A stretch of 43,381 nucleotides of DNA from Candidatus Helarchaeota archaeon (GCA_029838215.1 JALGVI010000016.1:1-43381); one strand, 5' to 3'. Shown: positions 31,946-40,888, counted from the stretch's first letter. The notes: generated by a model not told the origin, from the letters alone. Made by a program: numbers and translations.

Positions 31946-33499
31946 ATGTTTTTCCCTGCATTTGATATTATCATTGAAATTATTGTAGTAGCCATATTCA
32001 TCTTGGTCATATACACGATCGCTAGCGAGAAGATACACCGTGCTCTCATCGCTTTAATAGGTGCTGCCATAGTTTACATCATTCTAATGTTTTCCGGAAA
32101 AGTAACGATCCTTGAAATCATTGGTTTCGCTTTTGGGACTTCACAAGATGGATTTACGAACTTTCACTCAATTTTACTGATTTTCGGAATGATGCTTATT
32201 GTTGAGGTCTGTAATTCTGCGGGTGTTTTCCAATTTATAGCATTTTTTCTAGTGCAAAAGGCAAGAGGTAATTCGACGGTTATTTTGATATTGATATGTG
32301 TGTTATCCGCAATAATGTCAGCGATTTTAAACAATATCTTAACAGTTATCATATTGATCCCACTCATAATTCAAATATCTCGTATTTTGAACATTGATCC
32401 TGAAAAATACATAATAAGTGCCGCTATTTTAGTGAACGTAGGGGGATTATTCTTTCAGATTAGTTCCATTCCCAACATTTTAATAACAAATTACTTCCAA
32501 ATCTCATTTGCGGAGTTTTTGATCAACGTTGGTTTTTTCAGCATGATCATTCTCGGTATTTCAATCATGTTATTTGTAATCGCGTTTCGAAAAAGTCTAA
32601 AAGTGCCTGAAGACCGACTTGTTAAATACCTTCGAGAAATCGATCCATGGAACTTTGTATCATCAAAGAAACTCTTTTTTGAAGCATCTATAATCTTAAT
32701 TATCGTGATAACGTTATTCATCCTACCAATGAAGGAAATAACCTTTGGAATTTTATCGACAGATATCATTGCATTAATCGGTGGTGTCACGCTTTTGATT
32801 ATTTCAAGGCTAGATGCCAGAGAGACCTTAAAAAAAATAGATTTTTCCCTTATTATTTATTTACTTGCCATTTTCATAGTCGTTGGAGGTCTTGAAGCGG
32901 TCGGGCTTGTTGCTCAGGTGGCGGCAGCGATGTTAGGTATCCAAGCATTTTTCGGAAACACGCCATTAGTGACGGTTCTCCTAACGCTTTGGTTATCCGC
33001 GGGATTAAGTTCTATTGTCGACAACATACCGATCACGCAGACATTAATTCCAACAATCGGTCTCGTGACCCAGGGATATCCACATTTTATAGCCCGACAA
33101 ACGCAATATAGTCTTGCATTCGGAGCCAATCTAGGTGACAATCTAACACCAATGGGTGATAATATCCTTGTAATGAACATTGCAGAAGAAAATGGACGCC
33201 CAATCACGCAAAAACAATTCTTTCGGATTGGATTTATCACCACCATCATTCAATTAATGATCGTAACGATGTTTTACATCTATCTTTTAGAAATCATCTT
33301 GGGAATAATCCTGACGATCTTTATCGCATCCATCACGGGTATTATTTTATATTTGTATTATCTGAACAAGAAGAAATCAATTTTTAGGTCGTTTTTCGAT
33401 TTATTTTCAACATTTTGGAGTAATATTAAGATTTCTTTAAAAAAAATAACAAAAAGAAAAGGAGAAAACGATGACACCATCAAACTTGGAAAAAATTAA
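31946..33499 (+). CDS. NhaD/ArsB-type (IT superfamily) ion or anion transporter
   Basis: This 517-residue integral membrane protein has about 11-12 hydrophobic segments. The two-fold repeat shows SAILNNILTVIILIPL and GLSSIVDNIPITQTLIP, the paired Asn/Asp membrane motifs of ArsB, NhaD and OCA2-like carriers, followed by GANLGDNLTPMGDN. It probably exchanges Na+ for H+ or exports an anion such as arsenite. The tail from residue 475 is basic and soluble (KKKSIFRSF to KRKGENDD). The end overlaps the next gene by 29 bases. A 26-bp tandem repeat sits in the leader. Substrate is not readable; adjacent genes give no arsenic-specific hint. Confidence 0.88.
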   Translation: MFFPAFDIIIEIIVVAIFILVIYTIASEKIHRALIALIGAAIVYIILMFSGKVTILEIIGFAFGTSQDGFTNFHSILLIFGMMLIVEVCNSAGVFQFIAFFLVQKARGNSTVILILICVLSAIMSAILNNILTVIILIPLIIQISRILNIDPEKYIISAAILVNVGGLFFQISSIPNILITNYFQISFAEFLINVGFFSMIILGISIMLFVIAFRKSLKVPEDRLVKYLREIDPWNFVSSKKLFFEASIILIIVITLFILPMKEITFGILSTDIIALIGGVTLLIISRLDARETLKKIDFSLIIYLLAIFIVVGGLEAVGLVAQVAAAMLGIQAFFGNTPLVTVLLTLWLSAGLSSIVDNIPITQTLIPTIGLVTQGYPHFIARQTQYSLAFGANLGDNLTPMGDNILVMNIAEENGRPITQKQFFRIGFITTIIQLMIVTMFYIYLLEIILGIILTIFIASITGIILYLYYLNKKKSIFRSFFDLFSTFWSNIKISLKKITKRKGENDDTIKLGKN

Positions 33500-34400
33500 G
33501 GAAAAAATACCGGAATTATTGTACGGTGCGGTATTTTATACGAACGGATTGATTATTGAAAGACTTTTAGATCCTTCATTTAACATCACGAAAATTGGCT
33601 CCATTCTGAGCGAAATCATCAAGAATATAAAGAATTTTCTCGCAGAAATAAAAGAAGAAACAACAGAATACAAGAGAATAACTTTTCTGGTCGGGAATAA
33701 GAAGATTGCAGTTTTACGAATTGGGGAGGACACGCATGCCATATTCGTATTTGAAAACCTATGGGAACCAATGCAAATCATCGTAAAAAAAATTAAAGAA
33801 GACTTGATCCACATTTCCGAAATTATAGACATCCCACTCTCGGAAATTGAAAAAAATAAGTTAATGGAACAAATTGAAAATCTCAAAAGAGAAAAGAAAC
33901 AACTTGAGAAAAAAGAGAAGGAACTCAAGGAAAATCTTGAAACATTAGAGGAACGGTGCGAATTTCGACAATCATTAAAGCAAGATCTTGAAGAAGACGT
34001 TGATGTTCTAGCATCCAAAAGAGATAAGATTACAGATAGATTAAAAAGCGTGAATGAAATCTATGATGACTACGAATCTCGAGAAAAACTCACGGATCGT
34101 CAAGAGATCTTGTTCAAGCTGACAGGAGCAGAAAAACAACGACTAGAACACAGATTGGATTCACTAAACCAAAGAATTGCAGAAGAAAAACAAAAGAAAG
34201 AAAAACTTCTCATGAAAATTGAGAGAGAAGAAAAAGAAGACGCAAAAAAAAGAGAGTTATTAATTGAAAACACAGAAAAAATCAAAGAGAAAAAAGAAGA
34301 AATTCTTGAAAAAGAAATAGATCTTGCCGAAAAAGCACAAGAAATAGGAAAAAAAGAATTGAAACCAGAAAACCTTCTTGATACAGAAACGAAAGAATAG
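33471..34400 (+). CDS. Roadblock-like N-terminal domain plus long coiled coil
   Basis: This 309-residue protein has an N-terminal alpha/beta domain (1-115) with Roadblock-like order: ELLYGAVFYTNGLIIERLL, two helices, then RITFLVGNKKIAVLRIGED and HAIFVFE strands and a helix. The rest (about 125-300) is one long Lys/Glu-rich coiled coil (LEKKEKELKENLETLEERC and similar). GGAG lies six bases before the ATG, which is inside the transporter gene (29-base overlap), so translation is tied to it. It may link the transporter to a GTPase, filament or other partner at the membrane. There is no transmembrane segment. The Roadblock call is by pattern only. Confidence 0.7.
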   Translation: MTPSNLEKIKEKIPELLYGAVFYTNGLIIERLLDPSFNITKIGSILSEIIKNIKNFLAEIKEETTEYKRITFLVGNKKIAVLRIGEDTHAIFVFENLWEPMQIIVKKIKEDLIHISEIIDIPLSEIEKNKLMEQIENLKREKKQLEKKEKELKENLETLEERCEFRQSLKQDLEEDVDVLASKRDKITDRLKSVNEIYDDYESREKLTDRQEILFKLTGAEKQRLEHRLDSLNQRIAEEKQKKEKLLMKIEREEKEDAKKRELLIENTEKIKEKKEEILEKEIDLAEKAQEIGKKELKPENLLDTETKE

Positions 34401-34404
34401 ATGA

Positions 34405-35568
34405 CTAAACGGAAAAATCTACAAACATTAAATAGAATTTTCTTAGTTTCTTGGATTCAATGATTTTATTTCCTTTTATTGAGAGTGATTTAACGAGCAA
34501 TCGTGTCGTCCGCTGTTCTCCCATGAACCCTAGTTTTCCCAAAACTTTCTCAGCATATTGTGGTAATAAAGCATTCACGATACCAACCGTTTTATGAAGG
34601 GAACGTAAAATAGTCGCAACGAAACCCTTTTTCAATTCCATTCCTTCGGGGTTAGATTCAATGTCTTCCGAAAATGCAAGATTCTGAAAGAAAGCCATTG
34701 GAATATAGCCACTAACCATGTAGATTTCGCTAATTTCCGAACTCAAGGTTGCTTTTATTTCGCCATCATCATCCCATACCCAAACGTGATATCCGAATGG
34801 AGTGTCCTTAAATTGCTCACGTGATTTATAATCGCGCTTTTCTAATGTCATCATTTCGTTCGTGTATTTTTTAAATTCCTCGAGTGTCCACGTTCGAGCC
34901 AGATCTAAACGCTTTGTATAATCATTCAAGAGCTTCACGATTGTGGGATAGTCTTCAGGCGTGGCTTCACGGATGGTTCCACCTGCCAATTCATGATTTT
35001 TCAATCTGGCCACGATCCTCGCAGCCTGGGCTTCTACAACGTTGAGGTTGCGTGCGTCACGTAGCATGTCCACGCCTTCTTTTCCCAGAAGCTTTATCTT
35101 TCCCTCAACATTTTTATTCATTACAACCATTTTGTGATGTTCTTTCAAAAATTCAATCTCAGGAGTATTTTTGCTTGCAATGGGCAGGCAATAAATGAAA
35201 TCCGCTTCCCTTTTCGCAATTCGTGAGAATAATTCTGTTGCAAGACGATCTAGAATTTCAGCACCTTCATCCCAATAATCAGGATCGATTCCGAGAAATC
35301 CAATCACGGCGGCCTTCATTGGCTCACCTTTAAACCTGCAAGATATTATTTCAGCACCTAACGTTCCAACGACTTTATCATCAACTCGGGCTTCCAGTAC
35401 TAATTCAGGATCGCTAAAAACAGAATCCAAGCTGAATTCCGTAAAAAACGCATCATAGATCGTTCCGATATCTTGGTCCATCGTATCTCTAAATTTTACT
35501 CGAATTCTTCGATATAAATCAGCCAAATATTCAAAATCCCGCGTTAACGGCTGAATTTCAACATCCAT
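34405..35568 (-). CDS. Double GNAT-type acyltransferase
   Basis: This protein of about 387 residues seems to have two GNAT folds. The first (1-190) has VEIQPLTRDFEYLADLY, LVLEARVDDKVVGTLGAE, and KAAVIGFLGIDPDYWDEGAE with a variant acetyl-CoA loop. The second (about 195-387) starts GTIREATPEDYPTIVKLLN and has HVWVWDDDGEIKATLSSEI and TILRSLHKTVG. Neither loop has a perfect Q/RxxGxG/A, so activity may be limited to one half. The substrate is unknown. I use the ATG at 35566-35568, six bases after AGGTGG; upstream ATGs at 35574 and 35601 exist. It converges on the Roadblock-coiled-coil gene with a four-base gap. Confidence 0.75.
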   Translation of the reverse strand: MDVEIQPLTRDFEYLADLYRRIRVKFRDTMDQDIGTIYDAFFTEFSLDSVFSDPELVLEARVDDKVVGTLGAEIISCRFKGEPMKAAVIGFLGIDPDYWDEGAEILDRLATELFSRIAKREADFIYCLPIASKNTPEIEFLKEHHKMVVMNKNVEGKIKLLGKEGVDMLRDARNLNVVEAQAARIVARLKNHELAGGTIREATPEDYPTIVKLLNDYTKRLDLARTWTLEEFKKYTNEMMTLEKRDYKSREQFKDTPFGYHVWVWDDDGEIKATLSSEISEIYMVSGYIPMAFFQNLAFSEDIESNPEGMELKKGFVATILRSLHKTVGIVNALLPQYAEKVLGKLGFMGEQRTTRLLVKSLSIKGNKIIESKKLRKFYLMFVDFSV

Positions 35569-35744
35569 CTTCATCCACCTGCGTGAAGCGTTAAAAAACA
35601 TGTTTCAGATATTCTAATTTTTTAATAAATTGGTTTTAATTGAATTTAAAGATATTGATTTTCTTAACGAATTATCCTTTGTCTAAGAATATTTATTATC
35701 ATTCCTGCTTTTATTAAACTAAATAAATCAGTAGGAGAGGAAAC

Positions 35745-36512
35745 ATGTCTTCAAATTTGAAAAATATCATCATCACGGGAGCAGGTTCAGGCTTTGGCAG
35801 AGCAATGGCAATTAGACTATCGGCAGAAGGATATAATTTAATCTTGAGCGATATTAACGAAGAAACATTGCAAGAAACCGCACGGCTCATAAAATCCAGC
35901 GAAACGAAAATCCTCTTACAAGCAGGGGATGTTGGAAATCCGGGATTTCTCAAGTCAATGGTCAAAAATGCCATTGAAGAATTTCAAGATCTGCACGTTC
36001 TAATAAATAATGCAGGCATTAGTGGCGATGTAATGAACATGATCGACTTGCCGGAACCAGCATTGATGCGTGTTTTTGACGTGAACTTCAAGGCTTATTG
36101 GCTTCTTTGCAAGCTCGTTGCAAAAAAGATGAAAACTCAAAAAAAACTGAAGCCGATACGTGGAAAAATCATAAACATATCCTCGATTGCAGGAAAACAA
36201 CCATTAGAAATGCTAGGAGCATATTCGTGCAGTAAGGCAGCCGTGAATGCCATGACCATCATTCTCGCAAAAGAGTTGGCACCGAGGATCACGGTAAATG
36301 CCGTTTGTCCGGGGTTTCACGTTACGGGCATATACAAAAACGATCCAAATTTGGTTCAGGACTACATGAAAATTGTAAACCAAAAAATTCGTTTAAGAAG
36401 ATTAGGAACTGCCGAGGACATAGCAAATATCGTTTCATTTCTTGTTTCAGATGACTCAAATTACATGACGGGGCAATTAATCAACTATGATGGTGGGATC
36501 ATTTTTCACTAA
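35745..36512 (+). CDS. Short-chain dehydrogenase/reductase
   Basis: This 255-residue classical SDR has nucleotide motif TGAGSGFGRAMA, strand end SDINEE (an acidic residue favouring NAD), LINNAG, the catalytic Ser-Tyr-Lys (NISSIAG, YSCSKAA) and VNAVCPG. It ends TGQLINYDGG. It interconverts an alcohol and ketone; the substrate is unknown. GGAGAGG lies just upstream of the ATG and a TATA-like TTTATTAA near 35709. The stop overlaps the following IlvC-like start by one base (TAATG), so the two act together, likely in consecutive reductions. Confidence 0.93.
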   Translation: MSSNLKNIIITGAGSGFGRAMAIRLSAEGYNLILSDINEETLQETARLIKSSETKILLQAGDVGNPGFLKSMVKNAIEEFQDLHVLINNAGISGDVMNMIDLPEPALMRVFDVNFKAYWLLCKLVAKKMKTQKKLKPIRGKIINISSIAGKQPLEMLGAYSCSKAAVNAMTIILAKELAPRITVNAVCPGFHVTGIYKNDPNLVQDYMKIVNQKIRLRRLGTAEDIANIVSFLVSDDSNYMTGQLINYDGGIIFH

Positions 36513-37561
36513 TGGTGCTCACGATGAACGAAACTAAAGCAAAGCATGCAACAATTTATCACGATGAAGATGTTTCAGACGAATTGGTCGAAGCATTAAG
36601 AAAAAAAGTTATCGCAATAATCGGTTATGGAAACCAAGGACGCTCTCAAGCACTAAACCTGCGCGATAGTGGAATGAACGTAATCATTGGTAATATAGAA
36701 GATGAATACAAGAAAAAAGCTCAAGAAGATGGATTCAAAGTAGAAAGCATTGAAGGAGCAACAAAACACGCAGACATTCTCATGATTTTAATTCCGGATG
36801 AGATTCAAGCAGATATCTTTGAGGAAAAAATAAAGCCAAATTTGACATCGGGTAAAACCATCGATTTTGCCACCGGTTATAACGTTGCTTTCAAGGAAAT
36901 AACAGGAATGCAAATACCAATAGACGTGGACATAATCATGATAGCGCCACGAATGATTGGCGTTGGCGTGAGAGAGAAATACCTGAGCGGGGAAGGATTT
37001 TTTAGTTTTATTGCCATGGAGCAAGATGCTACAGGAAATGCAAAGAATACTTTGCTAGGGCTTGCGAAAGCACTGGGAACCACGAAAGCGGGAGCCATCG
37101 AGACTTCTTTCAGAGATGAAGCACATCTCGATCTATACACGGAGCAGGCATTCGGTCCAGCATTTGGGCAAGTTTTAATGAACTCCCTTGAGGTACTGGT
37201 GGAGTCAGGCTACCCTGTTGAAGCAATTTTCGTGGAGATTTACATGAGTGGCGAATTTAGCTTCACGCTTAAGGAGATGGCTGAGATCGGCATAGTTGAA
37301 CAGATGAAATTTCACTCACCCACATCTCAATATGGGTCTCTCACGCGTGGCGCCCGGTTCATTAATCCAAAATTGAAAGAATTAATGGCAAAAAGCCTGT
37401 CAGAAATCCAATCTGGAAAGTTCGCTCGTGAATGGAAACGCGCGCAGAAGCGGGGAAAAGATCCAGTGGCGTCTTTGAAACAAACAGCATTACAAATGCC
37501 GATAAATAAGTTAGAACGAGAAGTCCGTAAAAGACTCAAGATGAATCCCGAAAAGAAATGA
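36512..37561 (+). CDS. IlvC-like NAD(P)-dependent reductase, not a typical KARI
   Basis: The 349-residue protein has the ketol-acid reductoisomerase N-terminal Rossmann fold (IAIIGYGNQGRSQALNLRDSG, ADILMILIPDE) and the KARI-family middle (VDIIMIAPRMIGVGVREKY). The knotted C-terminal domain follows: AHLDLYTEQAFGPAF keeps the first Asp and Glu metal ligands (DLFGEQ in true KARI), but the second pair, normally E-x3-E in FECLHE, reads VEIYMSGEFSF with wider spacing. This SGE form is a known KARI-like subgroup of unclear substrate. An ATG at 36524 with GGTG six bases upstream is an alternative start. It overlaps the SDR stop (TAATG). No ilvB/ilvD genes are near, which argues against a branched-chain amino acid role. 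Confidence 0.82.
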   Translation: MVLTMNETKAKHATIYHDEDVSDELVEALRKKVIAIIGYGNQGRSQALNLRDSGMNVIIGNIEDEYKKKAQEDGFKVESIEGATKHADILMILIPDEIQADIFEEKIKPNLTSGKTIDFATGYNVAFKEITGMQIPIDVDIIMIAPRMIGVGVREKYLSGEGFFSFIAMEQDATGNAKNTLLGLAKALGTTKAGAIETSFRDEAHLDLYTEQAFGPAFGQVLMNSLEVLVESGYPVEAIFVEIYMSGEFSFTLKEMAEIGIVEQMKFHSPTSQYGSLTRGARFINPKLKELMAKSLSEIQSGKFAREWKRAQKRGKDPVASLKQTALQMPINKLEREVRKRLKMNPEKK

Positions 37562-37567
37562 TTTCTT

Positions 37568-38317
37568 TCATTTCAAAATTTTTTTTACTGCATCAACAAC
37601 TTTTGGAACGAAATCACCCGCTTTTTTCCAGATCCGTAAATGTGCTTTGTTGTCGAACGGAGTTTCACCGAGATTCAAGAGAATCAGCTTGGCACCATTT
37701 TTAAGAGCATATTCAGGCATGTATGCTGCGGGTGTCACGACGAGAGAACTGCCAATCACGAAAAAAACGTCGCAGTTTTGAGAATGTCTCACTGCTTCAG
37801 AGATTTCTTTATCAGGAAGAGGATCGCCAAAATTCACTACACTTGAGATAATTCGACCACCACAGTGAGGACACTTCGGTTGCCCTTTTAATACAGGGTC
37901 AGTTCTATAACCATTTCCCCAGACAGTTTTGTCCCATCCGGCTTCTTCGTGGGTCATTTGACGATCGCAATCTACACATCTCATTAAATACGAATTTCCG
38001 TGAAGCTCCGCCAATTTTTCAGGTTTAATTCCTGATTTTAGATGAAGTCCATCCACGTTTTGAGATATGAGAAAGTCCAATTTTCCAATTTTCTGCAACC
38101 CCACGATAGCAAGGTGCGCATCGTTCGGTTTTGCCAAATGCCAAGGAACCTTGCTCCGTGGTGGGGGCAATCCTTTTTCTCTTCGGGTCCAGACACCATC
38201 GGGACCGCGATAATCAGGCAAACCACTTTCAGTACTGATTCCTGCACCCGTAAAAATAACTAATTTCTCGCATTTTGCGATCCATTCAGCCGCCAAATTA
38301 ACTTGCTCGTCACTCAT
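37568..38317 (-). CDS. Sir2-family NAD-dependent deacylase, SIRT6/7-like
   Basis: This 249-residue enzyme removes acyl groups from lysine using NAD. It has GAGISTESGLPDYRGPDGVWT (its latter part, GPDGVWT, resembles SIRT6/7, class IV), ISQNVDGLHLKSG, catalytic His in ELHGNSYL, zinc cysteines in MRCVDC and KCPHCGG, VVNFGDPLP and VIGSSLVVTP. All catalytic and zinc residues are kept. It converges on the IlvC-like gene with a six-base gap and stands 88 bases from the divergent aldolase gene. Acyl-lysine control of acyl-CoA enzymes is plausible given the neighbours, but substrates are unknown. Confidence 0.95.
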   Translation of the reverse strand: MSDEQVNLAAEWIAKCEKLVIFTGAGISTESGLPDYRGPDGVWTRREKGLPPPRSKVPWHLAKPNDAHLAIVGLQKIGKLDFLISQNVDGLHLKSGIKPEKLAELHGNSYLMRCVDCDRQMTHEEAGWDKTVWGNGYRTDPVLKGQPKCPHCGGRIISSVVNFGDPLPDKEISEAVRHSQNCDVFFVIGSSLVVTPAAYMPEYALKNGAKLILLNLGETPFDNKAHLRIWKKAGDFVPKVVDAVKKILK

Positions 38318-38417
38318 CGTAGAAATCCCCTTTACTTCTTAAATTCTTAATCACTTGATAAAAAATTTCATAAACCAAATAACGAATTTTTCCTATAAAT
38401 TATGAATGGTTTTGTCA

Positions 38418-39104
38418 ATGTCTCGTTTTAATGAATACAAGGAATTAGTTCTCAAAACAGCTCAGTACATGCAAGAAAAAAAACTTGTCATAGGGTCAAG
38501 CGGGAACATCTCCTGCTTAATTCCGGGTGAAAATCTAGTAGCAGTAACCCCTTCAGGATTAGAATATGACCATTTATCATCATCAGACATGTGCATCGTT
38601 GATCTTGATTTTAATAAAGTAGAGGGTCCACACATGCCATCGGTAGAAACTCGAATGCACCTTGCAGTTTACAAGAATCGACCAGATGTAAACGCCGTCA
38701 TTCACACACATCAATGCTACGCAAGCGTTTTGAGCATAATAGGGGAAGAAATTCCCGCAATTTACGACGAACAAGTAGCATACATCGGCTACGAAGTCGC
38801 ATTGGTAAAATATGGAATGTCCGGGAGCCCAGAATTAGTAGAAAATGTAACAGAGAAATTGGGAAATAATTGTAACGCTTACATCATCCAAAATCACGGA
38901 GCACTCTGCTTGGGAATAAACATGAAAGAAGCACTAAAAGCCGTTGAGGTCTTAGAACGGGTGGCAATGAATTATTATCTTGCACTCGTTTCGGGCAAAC
39001 CCATTACAAAGGTTCCCGAACCTATTGTCAACACGATGATGGGAAAATTAAGAACAGAACAGAAAAAGGAAAAACGTCGTAAGAAAAAAGTGGCTCGCCA
39101 ATAG
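38418..39104 (+). CDS. Class II aldolase/adducin-family metalloenzyme
   Basis: This product of about 228 residues belongs to the L-fuculose/ribulose-phosphate aldolase family. The zinc-site motifs are IGSSGNISC, VTPSGLEYD, VETRMHLAVY (with the Glu), VIHTHQCYASVL and IIQNHGALCLG, which give the usual Glu and His set. It cleaves or epimerises a sugar phosphate or related C3-C5 acid. The C-terminal tail (RTEQKKEKRRKKKVARQ) is unusually basic. TATAAAT lies at 38394-38400, so a leaderless mRNA starting near the ATG at 38418 is likely; the ATG at 38406 would add four residues. The next gene, an acyl-CoA dehydrogenase, follows after 44 bases. Confidence 0.9.
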   Translation: MSRFNEYKELVLKTAQYMQEKKLVIGSSGNISCLIPGENLVAVTPSGLEYDHLSSSDMCIVDLDFNKVEGPHMPSVETRMHLAVYKNRPDVNAVIHTHQCYASVLSIIGEEIPAIYDEQVAYIGYEVALVKYGMSGSPELVENVTEKLGNNCNAYIIQNHGALCLGINMKEALKAVEVLERVAMNYYLALVSGKPITKVPEPIVNTMMGKLRTEQKKEKRRKKKVARQ

Positions 39105-39148
39105 ACCTGAGCAACACGTAATCTTTTTTTTCTGTGAGGGGAAGAAGC

Positions 39149-40363
39149 ATGAGCATGAATGAAAATTATCAAAAAGACTTTTTACTTTCAGATGAAGATA
39201 AAAAATTTCGCAAGGAAATCCAAGATTTTGTAGAAAAAAAAATAAGACCAGTCGCAGATGAAATCGAAAATACCGATGATTTTTCCTATATTCGCAAGAT
39301 CTATAAACAAATGGGTGAGGAAAATCTCCTGTCCTTGCCCTTTAAAAAATATTACAAGGGATGGTTGAAAAATCCAGGTGTTATAAACTCGACTTTGCTT
39401 GCAGAAGAAATTTGCAGGATCAGTGCGGCTCCCGGAATTGCATTTGGAGCTTCAATGTTTTATGGAAAGGCCTTATACGTCGCAGGGAATGAACAAGTTC
39501 TGGAGAATTACTTGAAACCGATCACGACAGGGGAGAAAATGGGGGCGATTTGCATAACAGAACCGTCAGTTGGTTCTGATACCGCCAACATGCAAACCAA
39601 CGCAGTTTTAGACAAGGACGAATGGATAATAAATGGAAAAAAACGTTTTATTACAAATGCTGGAGAAGCTGAACTGAACATCGTATACTGCGTGACAGAT
39701 CCAGAATTAAAAGCCAAAAGGCGGCACATGTCAGCCATAATTGTCCCAAAAGATGTGAAAGGATTTAGAACTAAGCAATATAAGTTCATGGGACGACGTG
39801 GATTTCGAAATGGAGAAATTATTTTGGATGATGTGCGTGTTCCAAAGGAGAATTTGGTGGGAAATATTGGAGATGGACATAAGATTTTAATGACACAGTT
39901 CAATACAGAACGAACCACTATTGCTGGTCAATGTATTGGAATCGCCACGGCAGCATTCGAAGAAGCCAAAGATTTTGCAAGAAACAGGACACAATTTGGA
40001 GAGAAAATAGTTCAAAAACAAGCAATATACTTAAAAATCGCAGAGATGGCAACGAAATTGGATGCGACCCGCCTACTTTGTTACAGGGCTGCAAAAATGG
40101 TAGATGCAGAATTGCCGGGCAGAAAAATCATGAGAGAGGCGGCAATGGCCAAGCTACATGCAAGTGAAGTTGCAAAAGAAATTTGTGATGATGCACTTCA
40201 AATTCTCGGAGGAGAAGGGTGGACTAAGACGGGATATGGGACCAAGTATCACGTTGAACGATACTATCGAGACATCCGCATTCATCTCATCGGTGGAGGC
40301 ACGAGTACTATCCAAAAATACGTGATCGCGTCCAAGGAATTGAATTTGCCCCTAAGACTTTAA
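39149..40363 (+). CDS. Acyl-CoA dehydrogenase with relocated catalytic Glu (IVD/LCAD type)
   Basis: This FAD enzyme of about 404 residues oxidises an acyl-CoA at C2-C3. It has AICITEPSVGSD, MQTNAVLD, WIINGKKRFITNAG, GRRGFRNGEIILDDVRVP, RNRTQFGEKI, QILGGEGW and YRDIRIHLIGGGTSTIQ. At the usual catalytic site (YEGTs) the Glu is Gly, but FNTERTTIAG carries a Glu at the position used by isovaleryl-CoA and long-chain enzymes, so activity is expected. GAGGGGA lies just before the ATG at 39149; a GTG five codons earlier is less likely. No electron-transfer flavoprotein genes are in the window. With thiolase and CoA-transferase it points to fatty or branched acyl-CoA metabolism. Confidence 0.95.
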   Translation: MSMNENYQKDFLLSDEDKKFRKEIQDFVEKKIRPVADEIENTDDFSYIRKIYKQMGEENLLSLPFKKYYKGWLKNPGVINSTLLAEEICRISAAPGIAFGASMFYGKALYVAGNEQVLENYLKPITTGEKMGAICITEPSVGSDTANMQTNAVLDKDEWIINGKKRFITNAGEAELNIVYCVTDPELKAKRRHMSAIIVPKDVKGFRTKQYKFMGRRGFRNGEIILDDVRVPKENLVGNIGDGHKILMTQFNTERTTIAGQCIGIATAAFEEAKDFARNRTQFGEKIVQKQAIYLKIAEMATKLDATRLLCYRAAKMVDAELPGRKIMREAAMAKLHASEVAKEICDDALQILGGEGWTKTGYGTKYHVERYYRDIRIHLIGGGTSTIQKYVIASKELNLPLRL

Positions 40364-40482
40364 ATTCGTCATTATCTTCGCATGTTAGAAAAGAATTTAT
40401 TAGATTTGATATAAATAAAGAAAAAGGTTCAAAAATAAAGAAAACATTTATCAAAATTAGAAATTTCAAAGAGATGATTGAA

Positions 40483-40887
40483 ATGGCACTAGGAATCATT
40501 TTATTAAAGTGGGAAAATGAAGTCGGGACTTCGCTTATTGCTCAATTTCCCGAACGATATCGCGTAACCGAAAAATTATTAATGAGCATTTATTCCACTC
40601 ATAGATTATCCACAAATGACCCTTCCTTTGCAACTACGACTCAGCCCAATATGAGAGTCCTTAGTTTTTTCTCGGGCTTAGATATCAATAACTGTGTAGG
40701 TGCACCAAATTATATCGTGGCATTATTGCTTCGAAAGGACGAAAATCCCAACGACTTTAGAGATATTTTAAAATCGGCAGCAGGAGAAATCTTGAGCAAT
40801 TTAGATGCAAATATCTCTCATACGAAGAAAACTCTTGAAAAGACATTTGATAAAATGAGAAAAGCAAGTAAAAAGAAAAAGAAATAA
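40483..40887 (+). CDS. Longin/profilin-fold-like small Asgard protein
   Basis: This protein of about 134 residues has the strand-helix order of a longin-like domain: LGIILLKWENEVGTSLIAQFP, a helix around KLLMSIYSTH, strands MRVLSFFSGL, then YIVALLLRKDE and a helix to KSAAGEILSNL. The tail is a charged helix ending KKASKKKKK. I infer a trafficking- or GTPase-platform-like role, as for other longin-fold proteins of this lineage; no catalytic site is visible. I use ATG 40483 (ALGIILLKW); ATG 40474 would add three residues. It converges on a coiled-coil gene with a one-base gap. Family assignment is by pattern only. Confidence 0.6.
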   Translation: MALGIILLKWENEVGTSLIAQFPERYRVTEKLLMSIYSTHRLSTNDPSFATTTQPNMRVLSFFSGLDINNCVGAPNYIVALLLRKDENPNDFRDILKSAAGEILSNLDANISHTKKTLEKTFDKMRKASKKKKK

Positions 40888-40888
40888 T

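Noticed and set aside
33536..34018. 160-codon minus-strand Ser/Phe-rich frame
   Set aside because: It is the antisense of the Lys/Glu-rich coiled coil and has no independent signals.
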